DNA of 64,000 nucleotides from NCBI RefSeq assembly GCF_036320965.1, contig NC_092269.1, forward strand, positions 27,930,843 to 27,994,842, in the 5' to 3' direction. The notes under the pieces are model-generated. The model was not told the origin of the DNA and searched no databases. It worked only from the letters and a program-made list of their open reading frames with translations. Position 1 is the stretch's first letter. Every line of letters begins with the position of its first letter. This stretch comes from Panulirus ornatus. Its lineage: Eukaryota; Arthropoda; Malacostraca; Decapoda; Palinuridae. The position numbers and the translations under genes were made by a program. Shown piece after piece: positions 19,831-32,799 of this stretch.

Positions 19831-22550
19831 AAAGGTGAGTAATGTGGCAGTTGAGGGAATAATTGGTATACATGGGGTGTTCAGTGTTGTAAATGGAAAT
19901 GGTGAAGAGCTTGTAGATTTATGTGCTGAAAAAGGACTGATGATTGGGAATACCTGGTTTAAAAAGCGAGATATACATAAGTATACTTATGTAAGTAGGA
20001 GAGATGGCCAGAGAGCGTTATTGGATTACGTGTTAATTGACAGGCGTGCGAAAGAGAGACTTTTGGATGTTAATGTGCTGAGAGGTGCAACTGGAGGGAT
20101 GTCTGATCATTATCTTGTGGAGGCTAAGGTGAAGATTTGTATGGGTTTTCAGAAAAGAAGAGTGAATGTTGGGGTGAAGAGGGTGGTGAGAGTAAGTGAG
20201 CTTGAGAAGGAGACCTGTGTGAGGAAGTACCAGGAGAGACTGAGTACAGAATGGAAAAAGGTGAGAACAATGGAAGCAAGGGGAGTGGGGGAGGAATGGG
20301 ATGTATTTAGGGAATCAGTGATGGATTGCGCAAAAGATGCTTGTGGCATGAGAAGAGTGGGAGGTGGGTTGATTAGAAAGGGTAGTGAGTGGTGGGATGA
20401 AGAAGTAAGAGTATTAGTGAAAGAGAAGAGAGAGGCATTTGGACGATTTTTGCAGGGAAAAAATGCAATTGAGTGGGAGATGTATAAAAGAAAGAGACAG
20501 GAGGTCAAGAGAAAGGTGCAAGAGGTGAAAAAAAGGGCAAATGAGAGTTGGGGTGAGAGAGTATCATTAAATTTTAGGGAGAATAAAAAGATGTTCTGGA
20601 AGGAGGTAAATAAAGTGCGTAAGACAAGGGAGCAAATGGGAACTTCAGTGAAGGGCGCAAATGGGGAGGTGATAACAAGTAGTGGTGATGTGAGAAGGAG
20701 ATGGAGTGAGTATTTTGAAGGTTTGTTGAATGTGTTTGATGATAGAGTGGCAGATATAGGGTGTTTTGGTCGAGGTGGTGTGCAAAGTGAGAGGGTTAGG
20801 GAAAATGATTTGGTAAACAGAGAAGAGGTAGTAAAAGCTTTGCGGAAGATGAAAGCCGGCAAGGCAGCAGGTTTGGATGGTATTGCAGTGGAATTTATTA
20901 AAAAAGGGGGTGACTGTATTGTTGACTGGTTGGTAAGGTTATTTAATGTATGTATGACTCATGGTGAGGTGCCTGAGGATTGGCGGAATGCGTGCATAGT
21001 GCCATTGTACAAAGGCAAAGGGGATAAGAGTGAGTGCTCAAATTACAGAGGTATAAGTTTGTTGAGTATTCCTGGTAAATCATATGGGAGGGTATTGATT
21101 GAGAGGGTGAAGGCATGTACAGAGCATCAGATTGGGGAAGAGCAGTGTGGTTTCAGAAGTGGTAGAGGATGTGTGGATCAGGTGTTTGCTTTGAAGAATG
21201 TATGTGAGAAATACTTAGAAAAGCAAATGGATTTGTATGTAGCATTTATGGATCTGGAGAAGGCATATGATAAAGTTGATAGAGATGCTCTGTGGAAGGT
21301 ATTAAGAATATATGGTGTGGGAGGAAAGTTGTTAGAAGCAGTGAAAAGTTTTTATCGAGGATGTAAGGCATGTGTACGTGTAGGAAGAGAGGAAAGTGAT
21401 TGGTTCTCAGTGAATGTAGGTTTGCGGCAGGGGTGTGTGATGTTTCCATGGTTGTTTAATTTGTTTATGGATGGGGTTGTTAGGGAGGTAAATGCAAGAG
21501 TTTTGGAAAGAGGGGCAAGTATGAAGTCTGTTGGGGATGAGAGAGCTTGGGAAGTGAGTCAGTTGTTGTTCGCTGATGATACAGCGCTGGTGGCTGATTC
21601 ATGTGAGAAACTGCAGAAGCTGGTGACTGAGTTTGGTAAAGTGTGTGGAAGAAGAAAGTTAAGAGTAAATGTGAATAAGAGCAAGGTTATTAGGTACAGT
21701 AGGGATGAGGGTCAAGTCAACTGGGAGGTGAGTTTGAATGGAGAAAAACTGGAGGAAGTGAAGTGTTTTAGATATCTGGGAGTGGATCTGGCAGCGGATG
21801 GAACCATGGAAGCGGAAGTGGATCATAGGGTGGGGGAGGGGGCGAAAATTCTGGGGGCCTTGAAGAATGTGTGGAAGTCGAGAACATTATCTCGGAAAGC
21901 AAAAATGGGTATGTTTGAAGGAATAGTGGTTCCAACAATGTTGTATGGTTGCGAGGCGTGGGCTATGGATAGAGTTGTGCGCAGGAGGATGGATGTGCTG
22001 GAAATGAGATGTTTGAGGACAATGTGTGGTGTGAGGTGGTTTGATCGAGTGAGTAACGTAAGGGTAAGAGAGATGTGTGGAAATAAAAAGAGCGTGGTTG
22101 AGAGAGCAGAAGAGGGTGTTTTGAAGTGGTTTGGGCACACGGAGAGGATGAGTGAGGAAGGATTGACCAAGAGGATATATGTGTCGGAGGTGGAGGGAGC
22201 AAGGAGAAGAGGGAGACCAAATTGGAGGTGGAAAGATGGAGTGAAAAAGATTTTGTGTGATCGGGGCCTGAACATGCAGGAGGGTGAAAGGAGGGCAAGG
22301 AATAGAGTGAATTGGAGCGATGTGGTATACCGGGGTTGACGTGCTGTCAGTGGATTGAATCAAGGCATGTGAAGCGTCTGGGGTAAACCATGGAAAGCTG
22401 TGTAGGTATGTATATTTGCGTGTGTGGACGTATGTATATACATGTGTATGGGGGGGGGGGGGGTTGGGCCATTTCTTTCGTCTGTTTCCTTGCGCTACCT
22501 CGCAAACGCGGGAGACAGCGACAAAGTATAATAAAATAAATAAATAAAAA
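19831..22550 (+). mobile_element. RTE-type LINE copy 8, 5'-truncated, short-3'UTR subfamily
   Basis: The copy starts inside the endonuclease just after the GDLN position (KVSNVAVEG) and runs to an intact short 3' UTR, the GC-rich tail (22485-22527) and an A/T-rich tail leading into (AT)n. It lies directly behind copy 7 in the same orientation with about 25 bp between them. Confidence 0.92.
19835..22342 (+). CDS. RTE endonuclease-RT, N-terminally truncated, long open frame
   Basis: This 834-codon uninterrupted frame holds the last third of the endonuclease, with ALLDYVLIDRR and SDHYLVEAKV in place but the N-terminal catalytic residues missing. The linker is complete, and so is the RT: KAAGLDG near residue 345, FMDLEKAYDKVD near 470, FADD near 577. 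One RT change stands out: the VMSPWLFN block reads VMFPWLFN (Ser to Phe). The C-terminal domain is complete to DVVYRG and then TGA. An open RT this long indicates a recent insertion. Without the endonuclease core it could not start target-primed copying on its own. Confidence 0.9.

Positions 22551-22634
<84 letters not shown>
22551..22634. repeat. A-run and (AT)n microsatellite at RTE tail
   Basis: AAATAAATAAAAAAAA passes into about 38 AT units behind copy 8; probably the slipped 3' tail of the element. Confidence 0.96.
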
Positions 22635-22637
<3 letters not shown>

Positions 22638-24229
22638 CCTTCCCATGGAGCTCTTAAGCTTTCTAGATTGCGATTTCATTGCAGAATGTCATTTGTGGCT
22701 TCATGTGTAACAGAGTGATCAGCATCATTTTGCATCACGGTGATTGGTTGCATTTCTGTGGAACAAGTTCAGTCACTGTGGATCAGGTGATGTAAACAAA
22801 GTGTGCACGTCCCCGTTTAAACAGGTGTAGGAAAACTGATACACACATAAGCATAAGCGATGAGCATACAGGCTGGTACAAGCTGTAACTACTTGTGAGA
22901 ATCGCTTTCTCCTCCTCCAACCTGCCCACCCCCACAAAAAAATCAGGGTATCCAGTCTTAAAACATAATGAAGTAATCACGAAATTCATGATGTTCAAAG
23001 TTGAATTTTGAGGGGTCATTCTCCTCAAATGACAAGACAGGTAAATTCTTACCTTCTTCTAGGAGTGCATTTCATCATATTTTCTCGAGCTTTAGAAAAA
23101 AAATGAGGAAAAAAGGTGTGACTTTTTCTTAGGGGGTTGGTTGGGAAGGAGAGGATCACGATTCACTTGAAAAGCGAAGCAAATGTTCTGTGAAGAGATG
23201 AGAACTCCAGCTATGGAGGAGAGATAAGTCAGCTGTGCACGTGCGCAGGGAACAGAGTGGTGTAAAATTCTCATAAACACAGGCCTTCCCCTCCCATGGC
23301 AGATGCCGTTCATTGAGTCTCACCCTCATTCCATTCCACCCACCCACACACCCACACACACACACACGTAGTAGTAGTAAGAGGCAGGTAGTAGATGGCT
23401 ACAGGTTCAATATTCGTCACCAAGAGGAAAAGACCCACCCAGCACTGATTATGCAACCATGTTAAGGTGCTTACTGGCCCTGGGATCTGTGGTACAAATA
23501 CCATCTGTTGAGTTATTAGTCTCAGTGGCACCAGGGGCGTGAGGGATATTCATTAAAGGCACCATCACCTCATCATCTTCGTCTCCTGAAAACTTAAAGA
23601 GGTTCAGTCGGTCGTATCAAAGGATCAGATATCATTTAGTGTGTGGTAAAGAGGCTAGGCTTGTTGACCACTGAGCATTTGCTACTCATGTAATCCAACA
23701 AAATACTTATATACCATGAGCAGAGAGACAGACACTTCAGATGATATAATTCAACTCAGATATTACATGTAATAGCGAGTTAATGGATGACTGCAGGTAC
23801 GTTACCAATATTCGTCTCTACAAGAAGGGTACCTATTGAGGGCTACTGGTGCCCAAATATATGTATACCTTATATACTTCACGCCTATTGCCTCATCTGC
23901 CTGGTTACACTTACCTCTTCCAAACCGCTGAAAATACAACACAGAGAACTGAAAACAATCACCGGCTGGTTAGCAACCACAAATATCCAACGCCTACACA
24001 ACGAAACAAATGTATTTCCACTACAGTTCCACCTTAAAATTTTCTGCACCATGAGATACAGCAGGACTCCTCAAACACAGCAAAGTCTCCATAAATATAT
24101 TAAGCCTTCTGGAATACAGCAAGGCTCCTGGAAGACAGGAAGACCTCTGGAATACAGCAAGGCTCTGTGAAAGTATAACAATGCTCCTGAAACAGGAAAG
24201 TTTCCAATAATAAAGCAAGATTCCTGGAA
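22635..24229. other. Anonymous DNA
   Basis: No exon or element recognised. A short (CA)n-like patch lies at 23340-23370. The small frames here have no recognisable domain. The last part (24100-24229) holds decayed GGCTCCTGGAA motifs leading into the next array. Confidence 0.4.
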
Positions 24230-24480
24230 TGTAGCAAGGCTCCTGGAATGTAGCAAGGCTCCTGGAATACAGCAAGGCTCCTGGAATGTAGCAAGGCTCC
24301 TGGAATGTAGCAAGGCTCCTGGAATACAGCAAGGCTCCTGGAATGTAGCAAGGCTCCTGGAATGTAGCAAGGCTCCTGGAATACAGCAAGGCTCCTGGAA
24401 TGTAGCAAGGCTCCTGGAATGTAGCAAGGCTCCTGGAATACAGCAAGGCTCCTGGAATGTAGCAAGGCTCCTGGAATATA
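24230..24480. repeat. 19-bp minisatellite in 57-bp higher-order units
   Basis: Unit GGCTCCTGGAATGTAGCAA (19 bp). The third unit of each triplet reads ATACAGCAA, so the real period is 57 bp with about four complete rounds. Because 57 is divisible by three, all reverse frames stay open and give 118-160-codon artefact ORFs. Confidence 0.96.
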
Positions 24481-25420
24481 GAAAGTGATGGTTGCCATCA
24501 CTGATGGCCTAACTAAAATTTTGACTGCACCTCGAGGGTTGCACAAAGCATCTGTGTCAGCATGATGACTGCAATGTTCCACCGATGCACATAATACCTG
24601 GACGTAATGTAATGAAGATACCCAATGTGCCGTTTCTGAAAATGAACCACAAGGAAGCTTTTACATGTAAAGATGCCAGGAAACCAAATTGAAGGATAGA
24701 AAAAGAAAATAATTAGAAATGGGCGCGTGTATCTGTGACACAGAATATGTTTCACTGGTTGTTGGCGGCGATGAAAATATATGTAAAACTGGGATTTCAG
24801 CTGAGACCCTGAAGACTGGACGTGGTGTCAGAACAGTGGACTTTAAGGTGCAGCCATGGAGGATGGGTCGCGACACTTTCCAGTGCATAGTTTTGCAACA
24901 CATTGGCTGTTGGCGGACAACATTTGCATAAAGTAACACTGCAAACCCCTCCGCTGGATCAGATGTTACGAAGCGGACACGGAAGAATGTACCATGACCC
25001 CTCCAGTGACCTTGAGCTTGCATCATGACCCATCGACTGGAGGTTGGTAACACTTGCCCACAAGTTCATCCTATGTCGTTCCAGAGTTACAGGGCGGACT
25101 GGAAAAAATCCTGTGACCGTAATGTGAACACTCTGACCCTCAGCTGTGACGATGACGTATGGATGACGCTGAGGATGAACCATCAGGCATCATCTGCTGG
25201 TGGGTAATGCATGTCCACTGGTTCCAGAGTCACGGAGGAGAAACGAAAATTACCTTTATGCCGTATACGATCCAGCAAGTGCCTCACGACACGGCAAATG
25301 GCAGTGAGTAACATACGTAGTCAACCTTCCCACCACACCCCACTCACTGGTGGTGACCGCTCAGAGTGTGACGGTCGATTGCTGCAGGGTATCTGCTCTT
25401 CCAGAAGGGTCCCAGTTTAA
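24481..25420. other. Anonymous DNA
   Basis: No recognisable gene. A 130-codon minus frame (24661-25053) has no domain I can identify and no splice-site context that convinces me. Confidence 0.4.
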
Positions 25421-25800
25421 GGCTCCTGGAACATACCAAGGTTTCTGGAATATACTAAGGCTCTTAGCATCACCAAGGATCTTGATATGTCCAATGAATC
25501 CTGTAATTCACCACAGCTCTTGGAATATACCAAGACATGGAATACACCACGGCTCTTGGAATATACCAAGGCTCCTGGAATACACCAAAGGTCCAAAAAT
25601 ATGCTAAGGCTCCTGAAGTATGGCAAGATTTAATACACTGAGGCTCCTGGAACACACTAAGCTTCCTGGAATGTACCGGTGACCAATATATATATTCCAT
25701 GGCTCCTGGAATGTACTAAAGACCCGAGGATACAGTGCCTTTGGAGTACACCAAAACTCCCGAAATATACCAAGGCTCCTGAAATACACCCAGGAACATA
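25421..25800. repeat. Decayed 19-bp-type GGCTCCTGGAA repeats
   Basis: Copies of GGCTCCTGGAA followed by TACACCAA or similar occur about every 19-30 bp with many substitutions. They are the same core as the array at 24230-24480, about 1 kb away, so both descend from one repeat field. Confidence 0.8.
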
Positions 25801-26335
25801 AAACATTTCAAGACCTGTTGTATAATATCGGAAGACGCCACATCGTTCCGTGTACCACTGGAGGATTTTCCATTATTTTGGCGCAACACTGCAAGACGTC
25901 TGGAACAATACTGGGGATGGTGTGTGTGTGTTTGATGGCTGGAATGTGCGATGGATCACAGGCGTCTCTCTGTCCCTGGCTGGCTCACTGACTAGCTGGC
26001 TAGCCTCACCAACATTACCAGTGCAAGGTAACCAGAGGAACGAGGGAAAGTTAAGGAGGATAAGAAAGGACGTTCTTTCCGAGAGAGAAGACTGATTAGT
26101 TTGTGTAGGACGGGAGCTGGAAAAGTAATTTAGAAAGTACAGCTGACCGGATACAACAAACAAGGATGCAGAAATTTCGGCATTTGGTTCCAAATTGGAT
26201 CTTTTAACGGAGCGAGCGTTCAGTTTGTTGATGTGCGTTGATGATGCTCTAAGGACATGACGTTCTACAGTGGATCTGTCCGCAGATACGCAAATGTATA
26301 AGGACAATGGAACACCTGGATTCACACCTGTCTTG
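25801..26335. other. Anonymous DNA
   Basis: No gene recognised. The 182-codon minus frame (25873-26421) runs into the next minisatellite and carries no recognisable motif. Confidence 0.4.
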
Positions 26336-26640
26336 TAGCAGTAGCCCGGCCACCCAGCTGACGTGGATCCCCAAGTAGCCAGGCCAACTAGCTGACATGG
26401 GTCTTCGAGCAGCCCAGCCAACTAGCTGACATGGGTCTTCGAGCAACCCAGCCAACTTGCTGACGTGGGTCTTCGAGCAACTCAGTCTACTGGCTGATGT
26501 GGGTCTTCATGAAGCTCAGCCAAGTAATTGAAGCATGTTTTCAGTCAGCCTAGCCAGCTGATTGACGAAGGTCTTCATGAAGCCCAGTCAATTGGCTGAC
26601 ACGGACCATCAGGCAACCTGGCCGAGCATGTAACGTGGGT
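26336..26640. repeat. 34-bp minisatellite, about 9 diverged units
   Basis: Unit with core AGCTGACATGGGTCTTCGAG plus CAGCCCAGCCAACT, best preserved at 26380-26480 and decaying toward 26640. Confidence 0.9.
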
Positions 26641-26929
26641 CTTCAGCCGAAGAGTTACGAGTTACAGTTCACAACTTGACTCTTAGAAGAGCTGTCATGA
26701 CTGACTGTTAGATCAATGTATATAACATTTACTGAGGAAGAGGGTCACACAGCATAAACAGGACCTTTACACTGTCCAAGTGACATGATATGACATAAGG
26801 ACGAAAAAATCTGAGAGCATACCAACATCTTAAAGTTAACAAGTGATCATTCTGAGACCTGTCGTTCATTGGTGTACTGTAAAGATCGTTTTTGTGCTGT
26901 GTGTACATACCGGATTTTCTCAACATGCA

Positions 26930-27115
26930 ATTTACATGTTGCTGTGATTGCAACTTTTCAGTACTTACTGTGACCACAGCTTATCAAACCTTGCTATGAT
27001 TACAGCTTAACACACCTGTTGTGATTACAGATTATCAGACGTTGCTGTGACCACAACTTATCAAACCAAGCAGCGATTACAGCTTATCAGACCCGGTTGT
27101 TATCAAGGTTTCGAT
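26930..27115. repeat. About 36-bp minisatellite, 5 diverged units
   Basis: Units contain TGTGATTACAGCTTATCA followed by AACCTTGC; spacing about 35-37 bp with substitutions. Confidence 0.8.
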
Positions 27116-27239
27116 CTATATAGATATCTCGTGCAAGCTGAAGGAGATTAGAGGCGTGTTGTCATCTGTATAACTCTTCAGGAGGGTGTTAGTCTCCTGC
27201 AATGATGTACCTGGCCTTACCTGTCTCACTGGCACCAGT

Positions 27240-27680
27240 GGTGACTAACAGAAAGCCAGGCACGCACCTCGGGTCAAGCAGTGCTCCGCTAAGACACGGG
27301 AACATGCACCAGTAAGTCAGGCAGAGCTCTATTAAGACGGGGACATACCCCTGTAAGTCAGGCAGCCTCACAGCGAGAAGGGGACATACCCCAGTAAGTC
27401 AAGCAGTACTACAGCAAAACTGAACATAACCCAGCAAGTCACGCAGAGCTGCGACAAGGTGGGGACATGCCCCAGCAAGTCAGGCAGTGCTGTAACAAGG
27501 TGGGGACATACCCTAGTAAGTCCAGCAGATCTAGAGCTAGATGGGGATGTACCCCGGCAAGTTAGGCAGTACTATAGCAAGATGGGGGCATACCCCAGAA
27601 AGTTGGGCGGAACTGAAGCAAGACGGGGACATACCCCAGCAAGTCAGGCAGCACTACAGAAGGAAGGGGAACTAACACAT
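27240..27680. repeat. 41-bp minisatellite, about 10 units
   Basis: Core GGGGACATACCCCAGTAAGT plus CAGGCAGCACTACAGCAAGA; the spacing of GGGGA blocks is 41 bp in the best part (27540-27630). GGGG and CCCC within the unit form a small inverted repeat (GGGGACATACCCC). Confidence 0.92.
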
Positions 27681-28252
27681 ACTAGTCTACTCTCGCCTGT
27701 AATGACCGAACTCCAGTGTTGGAGGGGAATATAGGGGGAGAGGAGGAACGGGAGAGGAAAAGAGAGATGAAGGTGAATGAAGGAACGGAGAGGGTTGAGG
27801 AAGGAAGGAGACACAAAAACCAGAGGAAGGAGGACAAAAGAGAGGGAAAAGGGGAGCAATTAAGAAAGAAGGAACAAAAGGAAGGTAGAACATAGAAAGG
27901 AGAAGGAGAGGGAAACGGCAAAAGGAAGGGAGAGGGTGTGGAGGAACGTCAGGCAACAGAGACAGTTGGGAGAGAAGAAAATGGAGGAAGGAGAGGATAA
28001 GACAGGGGAAGGAGGGAAAGTAAGAGAGGGGAAGAGTAGGCAAGTGAATGATATGGTACACAAAAGTGCTGAGGAAAAGGAAGATGAGGAGAGAGTGAAG
28101 GGAGACGGCTAAGACAAATAGAGTAGATGTGTAGCTAATGCTGAAATCGTCAGGAGGTCGAGCAGTCCAGTACAGCAGAAAGATGGCAGTTAGGAGGAGA
28201 CGCTAGGGCCATGGCACACCACATCAGGCTTCTGGGGATTGTGTTGAGGATG
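27681..28252. other. Purine-rich stretch, no gene
   Basis: A strongly A/G-biased plus strand (27720-28090), with runs such as GGAGAGGAAAAGAGAG. The minus-strand frames rich in Ser, Pro, Leu and Phe are composition artefacts. Confidence 0.6.
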
Positions 28253-31200
28253 AAATAAAGAGGCTGTATGATGGTAGGATGAAGGGCTGTGTTGAGGGTG
28301 GGATAAGGAGGTGGATGATGGTAGGGTGAAGGGCTGTGTTGAGGGTGGGATAAGGAGGTGGATGATGGTAGGGTGAAGGGCTGTGTTGAGGGTGAGATAA
28401 GGAGGTGGATGATGGTAGGATGAAGGGCTGTGTTGAGGGTGAGATAAGGAAGATGGATGATGGTAGGGTGAAGGGCTGTGTTGAGGATGAAATAAAGAGG
28501 CTGTATGATGGTAGGATGAAGGGCTGTGTTGAGGGTGGGATAAGGAGGTGGATGATGGTAGGGTGAAGGGCTGTGTTGAGGGTGGGATAAGGAGGTGGAT
28601 GATGGTAGGATGAAGGGCTGTGTTGAGGGTGGGATAAGGAGGTGGATGATGGTAGGGTGAAGGGCTGTGTTGAGGGTGGGATAAGGAGGTGGATGATGGT
28701 AGGGTGAAGGGCTGTGTTGAGGGTGGGGTAAGGAAGATGGATGATGGTAGGATGAAGGGCTGTGTTGAGGGTGGGATAAGGAGGTGGATGATGGTAGGGT
28801 GAAGGGCTGTGTTGAGGGTGGGATAAGGAGGTGGATGATGGTAGGGTGAAGGGCTGTGTTGAGGGTGGGATAAGGAGGTGGATGATGGTAGGGTGAAGGG
28901 CTGTGTTGAGGGTGGGATAAGGAGGTGGATGATGGTAGGATGAAGGGCTGTGTTGAGGGTGAGATAAGGAGGTGGATGATGGTAGGATGAAGGGCTGTGT
29001 TGAGGGTGGGATAAGGAGGTGGATGATGGTAGGGTGAAGGGCTGTGTTGAGGGTGGGATAAGGAGGTGGATGATGGTAGGGTGAAGGGCTGTGTTGAGGG
29101 TGAGATAAGGAGGTGGATGATGGTAGGATGAAGGGCTGTGTTGAGGGTGAGATAAGGAAGATGGATGATGGTAGGGTGAAGGGCTGTGTTGAGGGTGAGT
29201 TAAAGAAGATGGATGATGGTAGGGTGAAGGGCTGTGTTGAGGGTGAGATAAGGAGGTGGATGATGGCAGGGTGAAGGGCTGTGTTGAGGGTGAGTTAAGG
29301 AAGATGGATGATGGTAGGGTGAAGGGCTGTGTTGAGGGTGGGATAAGGAGGTGGATGATGGTAGGGTGAAGGGCTGTGTTGAGGGTGGGATAAGGACGTG
29401 GATGATGGTAGGGTGAAGGGCTGTGTTGAGGGTGAGATAAGGAGGTGGATGATGGTAGGGTGAAGGGCTGTGTTGAGGGTGAGATAAGGAGGTGGATGAT
29501 GGTAGGGTGAAGGGCTGTGTTGAGGGTGGGATAAGGAGGTGGATGATGGTAGGGTGAAGGGCTGTGTTGAGGGTGGGATAAGGAGGTGGATGATGGTAGG
29601 GTGAAGGGCTGTGTTGAGGGTGAGATAAGGAGGTGGATGATGGTAGGATGAAGGGCTGTGTTGGGGGTGGGATAAGGAGGTGGATGATGGTAGGATGAAG
29701 GGCTGTGTTGAGGGTGGGGTAAGGAAGATGGATGATGGTAGGATGAAGGGCTGTGTTGAGGGTGGGGTAAGGAAGATGGATGATGGTAGGATGAAGGGCT
29801 GTGTTGAGGGTGGGGTAAGGAAGATGGATGATGGTAGGATGAAGGGCTGTGTTGAGGGTGGGATAAGGAGGTGGATGATGGTAGGATGAAGGGCTGTGTT
29901 GAGGGTGGGGTAAGGAAGATGGATGATGGTAGGGTGAAGGGCTGTGTTGAGGGTGAGATAAGGAGGTGGATGATGGTAGGATGAAGGGCTGTGTTGAGGG
30001 TGGGATAAGGAGGTGGATGATGGTAGGATGAAGGGCTGTGTTGAGGGTGGGGTAAGGAAGATGGATGATGGTAGGGTGAAGGGCTGTGTTGAGGGTGAGA
30101 TAAGGAGGTGTATGATGGCAGGGTGAAGGGCTGTGTTGAGGGTGGGATAAGGAAGATGGATGATGGTAGGATGAAGGGCTGTGTTGAGGGTGGGGTAAGG
30201 AAGATGGATGATGGTAGGGTGAAGGGCTGTGTTGAGGGTGGGATAAGGAGGTGGATGATGGTAGGGTGAAGGGCTGTGTTGAGGGTGGGATAAGGAGGTG
30301 GATGATGGTAGGATGAAGGGCTGTGTTGAGGGTGAGATAAGGAGGTGGATGATGGTAGGATGAAGGGCTGTGTTGAGGGTGAGATAAGGAGGTGGATGAT
30401 GGTAGGATGAAGGGCTGTGTTGAGGGTGGGATAAGGAGGTGGATGATGGTAGGGTGAAGGGCTGTGTTGAGGGTGAGATAAGGAGGTGGATGATGGTAGG
30501 ATGAAGGGCTGTGTTGAGGGTGGGATAAGGAGGTGGATGATGGTAGGGTGAAGGGCTGTGTTGAGGGTGAGTTAAGGAAGATGGATGATGGTAGGGTGAA
30601 GGGCTGTGTTGAGGGTGAGATAAGGAGGTGGATGATGGCAGGGTGAAGGGCTGTGTTGAGGGTGAGTTAAGGAAGATGGATGATGGTAGGGTGAAGAGCT
30701 GTGTTGAGGGTGAGATAAGGAGGTGTATGATGGCAGGGTGAAGGGCTGTGTTGAGGGTGAGATAAGGAAGATGGATGATGGTAGGGTGAAGGGCTGTGTT
30801 GAGGGTGAGATAAGGAGGTGGATGATGGTAGGATGAAGGGCTGTGTTGAGGGTGGGATAAGGAGGTGGATGATGGTAGGGTGAAGGGCTGTGTTGAGGCT
30901 GGGATAAGGAGGTGGATGATGGTAGGATGAAGGGCTGTGTTGAGGGTGGGATAAGGAGGTGGATGATGGTAGGGTGAAGGGCTGTGTTGAGGGTGAGATA
31001 AGGAGGTGGATGATGGTAGGGTGAAGGGCTGTGTTGAGGGTGAGATAAGGAGGTGGATGATGGTAGGATGAAGGGCTGTGTTGAGGGTGGGATAAGGAGG
31101 TGGATGATGGTATGGTGAAGGGCTGTGTTGAGGGTGAGATAAGGAGGTGGATGATGGTAGGGTGAAGGGCTGTGTTGAGGGTGGGATAAGGAGGTGGATG

Positions 31201-31700
31201 ATGGTAGGGTGAAGGGCTGTGTTGAGGGTGAGATAAGGAGGTGGATGATGGTAGGATGAAGGGCTGTGTTGAGGGTGAGATAAGGAGGTGGATGATGGTA
31301 GGGTGAAGGGCTGTGTTGAGGGTGGGATAAGGAGGTGGATGATGGTAGGGTGAAGGGCTGTGTTGAGGGTGAGATAAGGAGGTGGATGATGGTAGGGTGA
31401 AGGGCTGTGTTGAGGGTGGGATAAGGAGGTGGATGATGGTAGGGTGAAGGGCTGTGTTGAGGGTGAGATAAGGAGGTGGATGATGGTAGGATGAAGGGCT
31501 GTGTTGAGGGTGAGATAAGGAAGATGGATGATGGTAGGGTGAAGGGCTGTGTTGAGGGTGAGATAAGGAGGTGGATGATGGTCAAGTGAAGGGCTGTGTT
31601 GAGGATGAGATAAGGCGGTGGATGATGATAGGGTGAAGGGCTGTGTTAAGGGTGAGATAAGGAATATGGATGATGGTAGGGTGAAGGGCTGTGTTGAGGG
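28253..31700. repeat. 47/48-bp G-rich satellite array, about 73 units
   Basis: Unit GGTGGATGATGGTAGGGTGA plus AGGGCTGTGTTGAGGGTGGG plus ATAAGGA (47 bp). A common variant has AAGATGGATG in place of GGTGGATG and is 48 bp. Variant positions (GGGTGAAGG or GGATGAAGG; GTGGGATAAG or GTGAGATAAG) shuffle along the array. The plus strand carries four G-triplets per unit. The long minus frame at 30572-31585 is an artefact. Confidence 0.98.
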
Positions 31701-32450
31701 TGGTGGTGATAATGGGTATTATCAAGGGTAGGAGTAATGGGTTACAGCTGATAAAGTTAAAGTAAAACGTTGATGAATTTAGGGTGGAAAGGTCTATTAA
31801 GTTAAAGGAACCAATCCAAGAAGTTATGGTGATACTGTTACTGTTAGAGGCAACAGGCCATGAAGTTAAGGAGACTGACAGAAAAGGGCAAAAGTCTCAT
31901 ACGTTAAGGGGAAAAAATATTTGAGTATAGGAGTCGCGTTCTATGAATTTAAGGTGAGGTCTATGAATCTAAGGGAAGTCTAGGAATCTAAGGGGAAGTC
32001 TAGGAATTTATTGGGGGCCAGTCTATGAAGTTATACGGGTACAATCTATGCAGTTAAGGAGGTCCATTCCATGAAGTTTAGGAGTAAAGTCTATACAATC
32101 AAGGATGCCAGTCAATGGGGTTAAGGGAGTAAAGTCTAAGCAATCAAGAAAGCCTGTCCATGACGTTAAGGGGGTAAAGTCTACGTAGTTAAGGTAGCAT
32201 ATCAGCGAAGTCAAGGGGACCCAGTTCTTGGAAATTTCAAGGATAGTCAACGAAGGAGTTGAGTTACAGAAGGTTGAGGGGCAGGTTGAGAAGACCCAAG
32301 GGGATAAGAAGGACAACGATGAGGCCGACCTGGGAAGGTTCAGAATGCTGGAGAAGAGGCCAGAGCCGAGGTGGTTCATCCTGTAGGGCAGGAGGGTGGG
32401 GCTGGAAAGGATTACGAGGCAGACAAGGGAAGGGGAGAAGTAGGATGGCT
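31701..32450. repeat. Decayed short repeats with AAGTCTATGAAGTTAAGG motif
   Basis: Between 31,900 and 32,220 a motif like AGTCTATGAAGTTAAGGGG recurs at irregular 20-45-bp spacing with heavy divergence. The remainder (32220-32450) is anonymous. Confidence 0.6.
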
Positions 32451-32460
32451 GCCAGGAGAA

Positions 32461-32705
32461 GCAGAGATGCATTCCAGGTGTGGGAGGTACATTCCAGGTG
32501 TGGGAGGTACATTCCAGGTGTGGGAGGTACATTCCAGGTGTGGAAGATACATTCCAGATGTGGGAGGTATATTCAATTTGTGGGAGGTACGTTCCAGGTG
32601 TAGGAGGCATATTCCAGGTGTGGGAGGTATATTCCAGGAGTGGGAGGTACGTTCCAGGTGTTGGAGGTACATACCTGGTGTGGGAGGTACATTCCATGTG
32701 TGGGT
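32461..32705. repeat. 20-bp minisatellite, about 12 units
   Basis: Unit CATTCCAGGTGTGGGAGGTA (20 bp), exact for the first units then diverging. Frames in both directions are artefacts. Confidence 0.96.
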
Positions 32706-32799
32706 AAGTTCAGATTTGGACAGGATAGCTATCTATTGTACGTAACACAGACCAAAAGATCAAAAGGAGGCGTGAGCACATCATATGGGAAGTGTGGAA

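Noticed and set aside
24661..25053. 130-codon minus frame as a possible host exon
   Set aside because: No recognisable domain, no good splice sites, and an opposing frame is also open; composition is not convincing.
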